A stretch of DNA of 6,462 nucleotides from Desulfamplus sp. (lineage in GTDB: Bacteria; Desulfobacterota; Desulfobacteria; Desulfobacterales; Desulfobacteraceae): the NCBI GenBank assembly GCA_015231395.1, contig JADGBP010000139.1, forward strand, positions 1 through 6,462. The letters are read 5' to 3'. Of the stretch, positions 1-6,462 are shown in pieces (positions within the stretch are counted from its first letter, which is position 1; each line of letters begins with the position of its first letter). The notes below the pieces were generated by a model. That model was not told the DNA's origin, ran no database searches, and worked only from the letters and a program-made list of their open reading frames with translations. The translations under genes were made by a program, and so were the position numbers.

Positions 1-84
1 AAGATTAGCATTGGCATATGCAAGAACCTAACCGGACACTACTGATAATAATTAACAATCTAATCATTGACAAAGAGATGCTAA
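1..84. other. upstream leader of recC, no gene seen
   Basis: This short AT-rich stretch precedes recC. I see no coding region, tRNA or hairpin terminator in it. A TAA at 82-84 lies in the recC frame directly before the ATG. A purine-rich AAAGAG at 72-77 could act as a weak Shine-Dalgarno for the ATG at 85. TGATAATAAT around 43-52 is -10-like, but no -35 element is properly spaced from it, so no promoter is called. The upstream gene and the true operon start lie outside the window. Confidence 0.5.
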
Positions 85-3000
85 ATGGACATCGAACTAT
101 TACACACCGAATCGCCCATTAATCCTGGTTTTTCTGTTATTCATTCAAATCGTCTGGAATATCTCAGAGATATTGCTGTTGAATGGATTCGCAGCCATCC
201 GCTTCAACCTCTTGAAAACGAGCAATTTCTTGTCCAGAGCAAAGGCATGGCTCAATGGCTTAAACTTGCTCTGGCAGAAGATGATGGATGTGGAATCTGT
301 GCCGCACTCAATGTTCAGCTTCCCGGACATTTTATGTGGAATGCCTACAAGGCAGTTCTGGAAGAGAGCCGAATTGCAAAAGACAACCAGTTTTCACAAG
401 ACAATCCGCTTCCAAAAAACTCCCCTTACGATAAAGATCGTCTTGTATGGAGATTGCTAAGGCTTTTACCACAATTGCTTTCAAAATCTTCGGGTTCTAT
501 TTCAGAAACAATTTCTCCCTTTGCCCCGCTTCAACGCTTTCTTGAAGGAGAAGCCCCCCGCAAACTCTATCAACTGGCTTGTCAGATTGCATCTCTTTTT
601 GACCAGTATCAGGTCTATCGGGCAGACTGGCTGGAAGCATGGAGTTCAGGAAAAAATATACTTATAAATGGAAAAGGCGAAAAAACTCCCTTATCTAATG
701 ACCAGATATGGCAGGCTGAACTTTGGCGTAAGATCAGGTGTGATATTCCGGAAAACAAAAGAGATACCAGCAGGGCAGATTTGCACAGACGTTTTATTCA
801 AGAATCGAAACAGTTGACTCAAAGCCCTCGAGACTTGCCTCGCCTCCGAGATTTACCTCGCAGGGTCATAGTGTTTGGCATCTGTTCATTGCCAGCTACT
901 GTAATTGAAGCGTTACATGCCATGTCAAGCTTTTGTCAGGTATTGCTTTTTGTCCAAAATCCCTGTCGTGAATACTGGGCAGATATTATTGAGGATCGAA
1001 AGACAGAGACTTTTTACTTGAAAACAGAGATTTCTCAATCAGAGTTGAACAGAAAAGCTGTCTCCATTATCAAGCAAACTGGAGAAACTGAATCTCTTTT
1101 TAGAGAGCCTGAATCTCTTTTTAATCAGAAGGTTAACCCTCTTTTGGCAGCATGGGGTAAACAGGGCAAAGATTACATTGGTATGCTTGATAGTTATGAA
1201 CATAGCAGGCTTGATTTTCCACAGACACAACTGTTTCAAGATATTATACCAAAAGAAAAGAGAGATGCTTTGCAAGATAGGGGTACTTTGCTCCAGCAGG
1301 TTCAACAGGCTATTCTTGATTTGAAACCACCAGTGCCGAATACGCCTGTTGCAATATCTGATCATGACAAATCCATAACATTCCAGCTTTGTCATAGCCC
1401 TCAGAGAGAAATAGAGGTTCTCAGGGATCAGCTTTTATCTTTTTTTGAAGAAATGCAGGGAACTAATCATCAAAAACTCAATCCTAATGGACTCAATCCT
1501 CATAAACTCAATCTTAATGGACTCAATCCTCAGGGATTTAACCATCAGGGACTTAACCACAACCATCAGGGACTCAATCCCCGTGATATCATTGTAATGA
1601 CACCGGATATAAATCTCTATGCCCCTCATATTACAGCGGTTTTTGGAAAGGTATCTACCAGTGATTCTCGCTACATTCCGTTTACAATAGCAGACAAGCC
1701 GGAACAGGAGAGTATATCCATGCTTCTTGGTCTGGAAAAACTGCTTTTCATGCCTGATTCACGCATGACCGCAGGAGATGTTATGGAACTTCTGCAAATC
1801 CCCTCTTTTCGCCAGCGGTTTGGAATTGAAGAGGCTGACATGCCAAAAATCAATCAATGGATTAAAGGCTCTGGCATCAGATGGGGATTAAATCCTGAAC
1901 ATCGGACACTGTTTGATATGCCTGTAAATCAGAAAAAAAACAGCAAGAAAGAGCAAAATTCATGGGAACAAAATTCATGGCGGTTCGGATTACAGCGGAT
2001 GATGCTTGGATATGCTGTGGGCACAGGAGAGCCGTGGCAGAATATAGAGCCATATGACGAAATAGGCGGACTTGAAGCATCATTAGCAGGCAATCTTTTT
2101 TTATTGCTGGAGTGTCTGGAAAAACACTGGATATCATTATCCCCAAAAGCGGTGCCTGATGTGTGGTGCGACCGGATTCGCGAGCTTCTTAAAGATTGTT
2201 TCCTGCCCACGGAAAGCCGCGACCGGCTCTGGATAAGCAATCTGGAAGAAACTCTTGAGCAGTGGCTTCAATCATGCCATGAGGCTGATTTAAAAAATGA
2301 ACTTACCCTTGAAGTGGTGAGAGATTATCTGATTGAAGCCATGACCGAATCCAGCACTTCCCACCGTTTTTTAGCCGGAATGGTCAATTTTTGTACATTG
2401 ATGCCCATGAGAGCTATTCCGTTCAAGGTGGTATGTCTGCTTGGAATGAACGATGGAGCGTTTCCCAGAAGTCACCCCCCACTCGATTTTGATCTTATGT
2501 CCATGCAGGGATATTATCGCCCGGGAGATCGTTCCAGACGGGAAGATGACCGGTATCTATTTCTTGAGGCATTGCTCTCTGCCCGTGAAAAATTTTATAT
2601 AAGCTGGATTGGACGCAGCATCAGGAATAACAGCGAACGGGTACCTTCCGTATTGGTAGGGCAATTTCGCGATTATTTGGCATCAGGATGGAACATTAAA
2701 AATAATGAGCAAGAAGAATATTGTCTTTTAGATAGATTGACAACTCAACATCCGCTCCAACCTTTCAGCAGAAGCTATTTTGATTCAGATGCAAAAAACA
2801 GGCTGTTCACCTATGCAGATGAATGGCGTAAAATTCTTGATCCGCAGAATAATCAGCCGGACAAAAAGATCATTCTTAACCCTGCTCAATTTGAAGGTAC
2901 TCTGCAACTCCAGTCCTTAATCCGTTTTATGAAAAATCCGGTCAAAAGTTTTTTCAATCAACGGTTGAAGATATTTTTTGATGATATTGATGTTACTGAA

Positions 3001-4107
3001 GAAGAGCGAGAGCCTTTTGGTTTAGATAGATTTGCACCGTTTGGATATGGAATTCAGATGCTTGATGCCGGACTTTCAGTTCAACCTGAAAAAAGCCGCA
3101 AAGCTGTGGAAACAATGGCAGATCAACTGTGTCGTGCTGGTCATATGCCGGTCAAGGCACTTGGTGAGATAGCGGTATCAGAACTTTCTGACGTTGCTTT
3201 AAAAATGCTTGAATTTCATGAAAGACTAAGTCTTGAATGGCCAGTTGAGAAAGATGGAGTCGAAATACATTTACCAATATTGATTGATAATTGTGGTATC
3301 AGTTCAATTGATGACGTGATAGACAAACTTCGTCAGCAGACATTTTCAAGAAAAAAAGATTCTGTTACAGAGTATATTGATGAAGAAAAGGGTGTTGATG
3401 AAGAAAAGGGTGTTGGTGAAGAAAAGGGTGTTGGTGAAGAAAAGGGTGTTGGTGAAGAAAAGGGTGTTGGTGAAGAAAAGGGTGTTGGTGAAGAAAAGGA
3501 TGTTGGTGAAAAAAAGGATGTTGCTGAGAATTGCCCTCTCTTTGCCAGATGGGAATTTTATCCTAAAAAAATCAATGACAAGAAAGGAAATCTTGATAAG
3601 CCGCATTGCCTTGTTTCGCTCTGGGTCAAACATCTTGCCGGATGTGCCCATGGTCTTAATCTCACAAGTTATCTTGTAGCAACTGATGGTATTGCAAAAT
3701 TATCTCCCATTAAGAGTACAAAGAATAGTACAGATGCAAAAAGCCTTCTGGATGATATTCTGAAACTTTGGTGGCAGGGCATGAGCTTGCCACTTCCTGT
3801 AACCGCAAAAACCGGATTGGCATATCTTAAAGCTCTGAGTCTGACAAGAACATCTGACGTTAATGCAGATATAAATAAAGATACGGAACTATCTGAAATT
3901 AATCCACAAAATGCTGAAAAAGCCACCCAAAAAGCATATGAGGGCGATGGCTATATGTCCACAGGTGAACTTGGATATTGCCGTTATCTGCAACGAACTT
4001 TTCCTGATTTTGATTCTATCTGGCAGGCAGAAAACAATCTGTTTGTTGAATTGGCACACACACTTTACGGGCAGATATTACAATATGCTGAGACTTATCC
4101 GTCTTAA
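85..4107 (+). CDS. recC: exodeoxyribonuclease V gamma subunit (RecC)
   Basis: RecC is the non-catalytic scaffold of the RecBCD helicase-nuclease. It splits the duplex, channels the strands to RecB and RecD, and reads Chi in single-stranded DNA in the cytoplasm. The family match is strong by eye. The N-terminal block has HSNRL (20-24), LVQSKGMAQW (49-58), LFDQY (171-175) and DWLEAW (181-186). The centre has CHSPQRE and PRDIIVM, then the highly conserved run with TLMPMRAIPFKVVCLLGMND, RPGDRSRREDDRYLFLEAL and RSIRNNSERVPSVLV. The C-terminal part follows the inactive nuclease-like fold of the E. coli protein. At 1340 residues it is about 220 longer than E. coli RecC (1122). Part of the excess is in-frame tandem repeats: residues 465-499 and 1099-1146, plus several two-copy duplications. 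The start is firm: an in-frame TAA sits directly upstream and no other ATG precedes the conserved block. It adds about 14 residues before the E. coli-like start. The gene is intact and recB follows after 31 bp. Function is inferred from homology recalled from memory. Confidence 0.97.
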   Translation: MDIELLHTESPINPGFSVIHSNRLEYLRDIAVEWIRSHPLQPLENEQFLVQSKGMAQWLKLALAEDDGCGICAALNVQLPGHFMWNAYKAVLEESRIAKDNQFSQDNPLPKNSPYDKDRLVWRLLRLLPQLLSKSSGSISETISPFAPLQRFLEGEAPRKLYQLACQIASLFDQYQVYRADWLEAWSSGKNILINGKGEKTPLSNDQIWQAELWRKIRCDIPENKRDTSRADLHRRFIQESKQLTQSPRDLPRLRDLPRRVIVFGICSLPATVIEALHAMSSFCQVLLFVQNPCREYWADIIEDRKTETFYLKTEISQSELNRKAVSIIKQTGETESLFREPESLFNQKVNPLLAAWGKQGKDYIGMLDSYEHSRLDFPQTQLFQDIIPKEKRDALQDRGTLLQQVQQAILDLKPPVPNTPVAISDHDKSITFQLCHSPQREIEVLRDQLLSFFEEMQGTNHQKLNPNGLNPHKLNLNGLNPQGFNHQGLNHNHQGLNPRDIIVMTPDINLYAPHITAVFGKVSTSDSRYIPFTIADKPEQESISMLLGLEKLLFMPDSRMTAGDVMELLQIPSFRQRFGIEEADMPKINQWIKGSGIRWGLNPEHRTLFDMPVNQKKNSKKEQNSWEQNSWRFGLQRMMLGYAVGTGEPWQNIEPYDEIGGLEASLAGNLFLLLECLEKHWISLSPKAVPDVWCDRIRELLKDCFLPTESRDRLWISNLEETLEQWLQSCHEADLKNELTLEVVRDYLIEAMTESSTSHRFLAGMVNFCTLMPMRAIPFKVVCLLGMNDGAFPRSHPPLDFDLMSMQGYYRPGDRSRREDDRYLFLEALLSAREKFYISWIGRSIRNNSERVPSVLVGQFRDYLASGWNIKNNEQEEYCLLDRLTTQHPLQPFSRSYFDSDAKNRLFTYADEWRKILDPQNNQPDKKIILNPAQFEGTLQLQSLIRFMKNPVKSFFNQRLKIFFDDIDVTEEEREPFGLDRFAPFGYGIQMLDAGLSVQPEKSRKAVETMADQLCRAGHMPVKALGEIAVSELSDVALKMLEFHERLSLEWPVEKDGVEIHLPILIDNCGISSIDDVIDKLRQQTFSRKKDSVTEYIDEEKGVDEEKGVGEEKGVGEEKGVGEEKGVGEEKGVGEEKDVGEKKDVAENCPLFARWEFYPKKINDKKGNLDKPHCLVSLWVKHLAGCAHGLNLTSYLVATDGIAKLSPIKSTKNSTDAKSLLDDILKLWWQGMSLPLPVTAKTGLAYLKALSLTRTSDVNADINKDTELSEINPQNAEKATQKAYEGDGYMSTGELGYCRYLQRTFPDFDSIWQAENNLFVELAHTLYGQILQYAETYPS
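829..864 (+). repeat. two-copy 18-bp in-frame tandem duplication in recC
   Basis: Two adjacent 18-bp units encode RDLPRL and RDLPRR (residues 249-260). They sit just before the conserved VIVFGICSLP strand. The E. coli protein has a single short linker (GLPSR) here. The copies have diverged at synonymous sites (GAC/GAT, TTG/TTA), so this is an older duplication. Confidence 0.6.
1090..1131 (+). repeat. two-copy 21-bp in-frame tandem duplication in recC
   Basis: Two adjacent 21-bp units share GAATCTCTTTTT and encode ESLFREP and ESLFNQK (residues 336-349). The first 12 bases of each unit are identical and the rest has diverged. It lies in the variable linker before the conserved NPLLAAWGKQGKDYI segment. 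Confidence 0.65.
1164..1290 (+). repeat. 127-bp direct repeat, resident recC copy
   Basis: This segment of recC is identical, base for base, to the last 127 bases of the window (6336-6462), at an offset of 5172 bp. Here it is in frame and native: it begins in the conserved GKQGKDYIGML block, which matches GKLGRDYIYLL in E. coli RecC. The match stops at 1163 (A here, C at 6335). Its right edge is set by the end of the window. Confidence 0.97.
1477..1581 (+). repeat. 15-bp tandem array in recC encoding LNPxG pentapeptides
   Basis: Units of five codons give LNPNG, LNPHK, LNLNG, LNPQG and FNHQG, then a 7-codon unit LNHNHQG, and finally the native LNP of LNPRDIIVM (residues 465-499). The common core is GGACTCAATCCT. 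In E. coli RecC the equivalent loop is only a few residues (DPTLTPRDIIVM). The array therefore looks like expansion of the native L(N/T)PRD linker toward its 5' side. Units are partly degenerate and one carries a 6-bp insertion, so the array is not freshly made. All changes keep the frame. Confidence 0.9.
1951..1980 (+). repeat. two-copy 15-bp in-frame tandem duplication in recC
   Basis: Two adjacent 15-bp units encode EQNSW twice (residues 623-632). They differ at one third codon position (GAG/GAA). The second copy runs into the conserved WRFGLQRMMLGYA segment. E. coli has a single short QHTW in the same place, so the duplicated part is the loop before the helix. Near-identity suggests a recent event. 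Confidence 0.75.
3379..3522 (+). repeat. 8 x 18-bp tandem array in recC encoding (D/G)EEKGV
   Basis: Eight contiguous 18-bp units encode DEEKGV twice, GEEKGV four times, then GEEKDV and GEKKDV (residues 1099-1146). The consensus unit is GGTGAAGAAAAGGGTGTT. The four central units are identical at the DNA level and only the edge units carry substitutions, a pattern typical of slippage or unequal exchange in the core. The array lies in a loop of the C-terminal nuclease-like domain, between the strand HLPILIDNCG and the strand LFARWEFYP. E. coli RecC has about a dozen residues there. The insert is highly charged, probably disordered and exposed. Open frames overlapping it on both strands are by-products of its composition. 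Confidence 0.97.
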
Positions 4108-4138
4108 TAAAATACGCTATTTGGCAAGGAATTAAACA
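4108..4138 (+). promoter_or_regulatory. recC-recB spacer with recB ribosome binding site
   Basis: The 31-bp spacer holds AAGGA at 4126-4130, eight bases before the recB ATG, a good Shine-Dalgarno at normal spacing. An in-frame TAA at 4133-4135 excludes any start further upstream. There is no terminator-like hairpin and no promoter, which fits co-transcription of recC and recB. In E. coli, ptrA lies between these two genes; it is absent here. Confidence 0.85.
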
Positions 4139-6462
4139 ATGTCACAAATTCTGAATCCACTGACTTTTCCCCTCTACGGAACACGCTTGATTGAAGCAAG
4201 TGCCGGTACAGGAAAAACATATACCATTGCCGCTCTCTATTTAAGGCTGGTGCTTGGTCATGGCGGTACAAACAGTTTCTCAAGACCACTGACTCCGCCT
4301 GAAATTTTAGTAGTAACCTTTACCAATGCTGCCACCGAAGAGTTGAGGGATCGCATCAGAAGGCGACTTACTCAAGCTGCAAAATTTTTCATGGAGCAAG
4401 ATGACGGAGACGATTTTCTGAAAACTCTTCGCAACGAATATCCACAAGAGAGCTGGTCAATTAATGCCCGTCTGCTGGATAATGCGGCTCAGTGGATGGA
4501 TGAGGCATCGATTCATACAATCCATTCATGGTGTCAAAAAATGCTGCGTCAACACGCCTTTGACAGCGGCAGTCTGTTTGACCTGAAACTATCTGTTAAT
4601 GACGATGAGCTGATAGAAGATGCAACATGCGACTACTGGAGATGTCATTTTTACACAAAATCTGTGCAAGATATCTTTGATATGCAAAGCATGACATCTA
4701 TCACCACCCCTCAAGAGTTGCTCAAAAAAGTCAAGCCACTTCTTTATCTGAAATCTGAGGCATCTTCCGACTCTTCTGAAGAACTGCCTGACCCTTTTGA
4801 AGTGCTAAGAGAACGCCGTAAACTGATTGAATCTGCCCGTGCAATCTGGGAATCTGATTTTGACACTGCCATCGAACTTATTAGAAACGCTCAGAAAAAC
4901 GGGATTCTTAATGGCACTAAATATAAGGCAGAGTCTCTTGAAAACTGGATTGAAGAAATGAGATTATGGGTTAAAGATAAAGGTGCATTGCCTTCTGACA
5001 AAGTGCTTGAAAAATTCTCCGCCTCAGGACTTGCGTCAGGTGTCAAGAAAAACAAAATCGCCCCGAAGCATCTTGCGTTTGAAGCTTTGGACAGCCTTTT
5101 GGAACAACTTGCAGACAACCCATACCTCTCTTCCGACAAGACTTTTCAGTCCCTTTTCTATACCCATGCTGCCGGAGAAATCAGGAAGAGGCTCAGTAGA
5201 GTAAAAGAACGCCTTGCACTTATGGGATTTGAAGACATGATTACCCGTCTTGATGATGCCATCTGGAAAAACGGAAATCAGAGACTTGCAGAGGTGATTG
5301 GAGACCAGTATCCAGTTGCAATGATTGATGAATTTCAGGATACTGATCCTGTTCAGTACCGTATTTTCAGCAAGATCTATCTGAATCAATCCGACAAAAA
5401 AGGATTTTTTATGATTGGCGATCCCAAACAGGCAATTTATGCCTTCCGTGGGGCAGATATTTATACATATCTCACGGCACGTCGGGATTGTGAGGGCAAT
5501 CTTTATACTTTGGACAAAAATTTTCGTTCCACTCACGGGATGGTTCAAGCAGCCAACCAGATGTTTGGTTTTGCCAATAACATGGCAACTCACCCTGAAG
5601 GACCTTTTCTTTTCAAAGATCAGATTCCATTTGAACCTGTATCTGCCAAAGGAAGAGATGAGCAGTTTGTGGTTCAGGATTCAGAGATGGTAAATCCTGA
5701 AATGCAATTCAAGGTTCAGGACTCAGAGATGGTAAATCCTGAAATGCAATTCAAGGTTCAGGACTCATACAGGGTTATATCAGGAATAAACCTGTGTCAC
5801 CTGAATCAGAATACTCCTGTGAACAAAACCGGCAATGACGGTTATATTGAACAGATGGCACAACTGTTTGCAGATAAAATTGTCCGTCTGCTAAATCTTG
5901 CCGCACAAAGTCCACCCCGTGCTGGTTTTGCTGTTGCTTCGGGTTTTAATAATGATGCAGGTTTTGATAATGACACGGGTTTTATTGTCAAACCCCTGCG
6001 TCCATCAGACATGGCAATTCTGGTACGTAATTTTCGTGAAGCAACTGCCATCAGAAAAGCTCTGGAGATGCGTAATGTCCGTACAGTATATCTTTCGGAT
6101 AAGGATTCTGTATTTGACAGCGAAGAGGCGTCGTCTCTTCTTTATCTTCTTCGTGCCTGTTCTGAACCCACAAATGAAGCGTATTTAAAAGCCGCCCTTG
6201 CTGTGCCTGTTTTAGCAATACCCCTGAATTTGCTTGATGAGCTGAATCAGAATGAAATCGCATGGGAAAATCAGGTTGAGCGATTCAGAAATTATCTTTC
6301 AATGTGGCAGCATCAGGGTGTTCTTCCAATGATACGGGCAAAGATTACATTGGTATGCTTGATAGTTATGAACATAGCAGGCTTGATTTTCCACAGACAC
6401 AACTGTTTCAAGATATTATACCAAAAGAAAAGAGAGATGCTTTGCAAGATAGGGGTACTTTG
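4139..6462 (+). CDS. recB: exodeoxyribonuclease V beta subunit (RecB), 3'-truncated by window end
   Basis: RecB is the 3'-5' superfamily 1A helicase and the only nuclease of RecBCD. Visible helicase motifs, in order, are: Walker A ASAGTGKT (20-27); motif Ia LVVTFTNAATEEL (57-69); IHTIHSWCQ (125-133); GFEDM (363-367); Walker B/motif II IDEFQDTDP (396-404); motif III GDPKQAIYAFRGAD (427-440); and motif IV LDKNFRST (458-465). YLSDKDSVF and WQHQGVLPMIRA also match E. coli RecB closely. Catalytic lysine K26 and the DE pair 397-398 are present. Later helicase motifs and the C-terminal nuclease domain are missing because the window ends: about 734 native codons of roughly 1180. The frame has no stop before the edge, but from 6336 the DNA is a copy of recC 1164-1290 read in another frame. 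The last 40 codons are therefore not RecB. Start chosen at the first in-frame ATG after a stop, with AAGGA eight bases upstream. Two in-frame repeat insertions (residues 512-543 and 596-619) lie between motif IV and the conserved RPSDMAILVR strand. Confidence 0.95.
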   Translation, partial: MSQILNPLTFPLYGTRLIEASAGTGKTYTIAALYLRLVLGHGGTNSFSRPLTPPEILVVTFTNAATEELRDRIRRRLTQAAKFFMEQDDGDDFLKTLRNEYPQESWSINARLLDNAAQWMDEASIHTIHSWCQKMLRQHAFDSGSLFDLKLSVNDDELIEDATCDYWRCHFYTKSVQDIFDMQSMTSITTPQELLKKVKPLLYLKSEASSDSSEELPDPFEVLRERRKLIESARAIWESDFDTAIELIRNAQKNGILNGTKYKAESLENWIEEMRLWVKDKGALPSDKVLEKFSASGLASGVKKNKIAPKHLAFEALDSLLEQLADNPYLSSDKTFQSLFYTHAAGEIRKRLSRVKERLALMGFEDMITRLDDAIWKNGNQRLAEVIGDQYPVAMIDEFQDTDPVQYRIFSKIYLNQSDKKGFFMIGDPKQAIYAFRGADIYTYLTARRDCEGNLYTLDKNFRSTHGMVQAANQMFGFANNMATHPEGPFLFKDQIPFEPVSAKGRDEQFVVQDSEMVNPEMQFKVQDSEMVNPEMQFKVQDSYRVISGINLCHLNQNTPVNKTGNDGYIEQMAQLFADKIVRLLNLAAQSPPRAGFAVASGFNNDAGFDNDTGFIVKPLRPSDMAILVRNFREATAIRKALEMRNVRTVYLSDKDSVFDSEEASSLLYLLRACSEPTNEAYLKAALAVPVLAIPLNLLDELNQNEIAWENQVERFRNYLSMWQHQGVLPMIRAKITLVCLIVMNIAGLIFHRHNCFKILYQKKREMLCKIGVL
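5672..5767 (+). repeat. 42-bp tandem duplication in recB (2 copies plus 12 bp)
   Basis: Two adjacent 42-bp units (5672-5713 and 5714-5755) encode VQDSEMVNPEMQFK twice. They differ at one base, GAT versus GAC at 5680/5722. A 12-bp start of a third unit (GTTCAGGACTCA, 5756-5767) follows. They lie after the conserved PFEPVSAKGRDEQF segment, where E. coli RecB has a short variable stretch before its QPAMKMWLM strand. Near-identity points to a very recent duplication, or to an assembly or copy-number uncertainty. Confidence 0.95.
5924..5995 (+). repeat. degenerate 18-bp GFxxxx repeats in recB
   Basis: Four 6-codon units each start with GGTTTT and encode GFAVAS, GFNNDA, GFDNDT and GFIVKP (residues 596-619). 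The two central units are most alike (AATAATGATGCA versus GATAATGACACG). The insert sits just before the conserved LRPSDMAILVR strand, in a loop that is already variable among RecB proteins. The outer units may owe their similarity partly to chance. Confidence 0.7.
6336..6462 (+). repeat. 127-bp direct repeat at window end, displaced copy of recC
   Basis: These bases are identical to recC 1164-1290 and end exactly at the window edge. The junction falls directly after the RecB block WQHQGVLPMIRA, where E. coli RecB continues LMSARNIAENLL. Here the frame instead reads 40 unrelated codons (KITLVCLIVMNIAGLIF and onward), because the recC DNA is entered out of its own frame. The length of 127 is a standard maximum k-mer of de Bruijn assemblers such as SPAdes, so an assembly-graph overlap or chimeric read junction is the simplest explanation. 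A real 5172-bp tandem duplication or circle cannot be excluded from sequence alone. Confidence 0.95.

Noticed and set aside
67..72. TTGACA, a perfect -35 hexamer just before recC
   Set aside because: A -10 at normal spacing would lie inside recC at about 90-95, where there is no TATAAT-like sequence.
1935..1941. A AAA AAC heptamer in the recC zero frame, a possible -1 frameshift site
   Set aside because: The -1 frame stops soon after (TGA around 2055), no stimulating stem-loop is evident, and recC stays homologous in the zero frame afterwards. It arises from an eight-A run.
3411..3512. Six copies of GTTGGTGA in the recC array, similar to Chi-like GNTGGTGG
   Set aside because: The last base does not match, and the recurrence follows simply from the repeat unit. 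No evidence that it acts as Chi.
3346..3679. Open frames on both strands over the 18-bp array, encoding NTLFFT-type and KKRVLV-type repeats
   Set aside because: They exist only because the repeat unit lacks stops in several frames. No ribosome binding site or family similarity; recC occupies the region.
4246..4253. GCTGGTGC, one base from E. coli Chi
   Set aside because: A single one-mismatch octamer in 6 kb is expected by chance, and the host's Chi is unknown.
5036..5593. 185-codon reverse-strand open frame
   Set aside because: It lies antisense to RecB motifs II-IV, which are clearly conserved in the plus frame. Its product resembles nothing known to me.
6336..6462. Possible mobile element or site-specific recombination repeat
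   Set aside because: The repeat is ordinary recC coding DNA with no inverted ends, integrase or target duplication. Its 127-bp length and position at the edge fit an assembly overlap better.

Overview
The window is a two-gene piece of a bacterial recBCD locus, read entirely on the plus strand. It holds a complete recC (85-4107), a 31-bp spacer with a clear ribosome binding site, and the first two thirds of recB (from 4139), which runs off the right edge. RecB (3'-5' helicase and nuclease) and RecC (scaffold and Chi reader) assemble with RecD into exonuclease V, which processes double-strand DNA ends for RecA-dependent repair and degrades unprotected linear DNA. recD and the rest of recB are not in the window. 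No RNA gene, transposon, CRISPR array, prophage gene or new defence system is visible.

Both proteins resemble the Escherichia coli type of RecB/RecC, so the source is a Gram-negative bacterium of the broad proteobacterial/Desulfobacterota kind. The moderately AT-rich sequence, the direct recC-recB arrangement without ptrA between them, and the many low-complexity in-frame insertions would fit a Desulfobacterota genome. That placement is a guess, not something the window proves.

Two things stand out. First, both genes carry many short in-frame tandem duplications with periods of 15, 18, 21 and 42 bp. All keep the reading frame and most lie where the E. coli proteins have short loops. The largest are an 8 x 18-bp array and a roughly 7-unit 15-bp array in recC, and a 42-bp duplication in recB. 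Second, the last 127 bases (6336-6462) are an exact direct copy of recC 1164-1290, fused out of frame into recB just after a conserved segment. The length of 127 equals a common de Bruijn assembly k-mer, and the repeat ends exactly at the window edge. It is therefore most likely an assembly-graph overlap or chimeric junction rather than biology. The last 40 codons of the recB reading frame should not be trusted.

Layout: 1-84 upstream leader; 85-4107 recC; 4108-4138 spacer with Shine-Dalgarno; 4139 to about 6340 genuine recB; 6336-6462 duplicated recC sequence. The short spacer and common strand suggest co-transcription.
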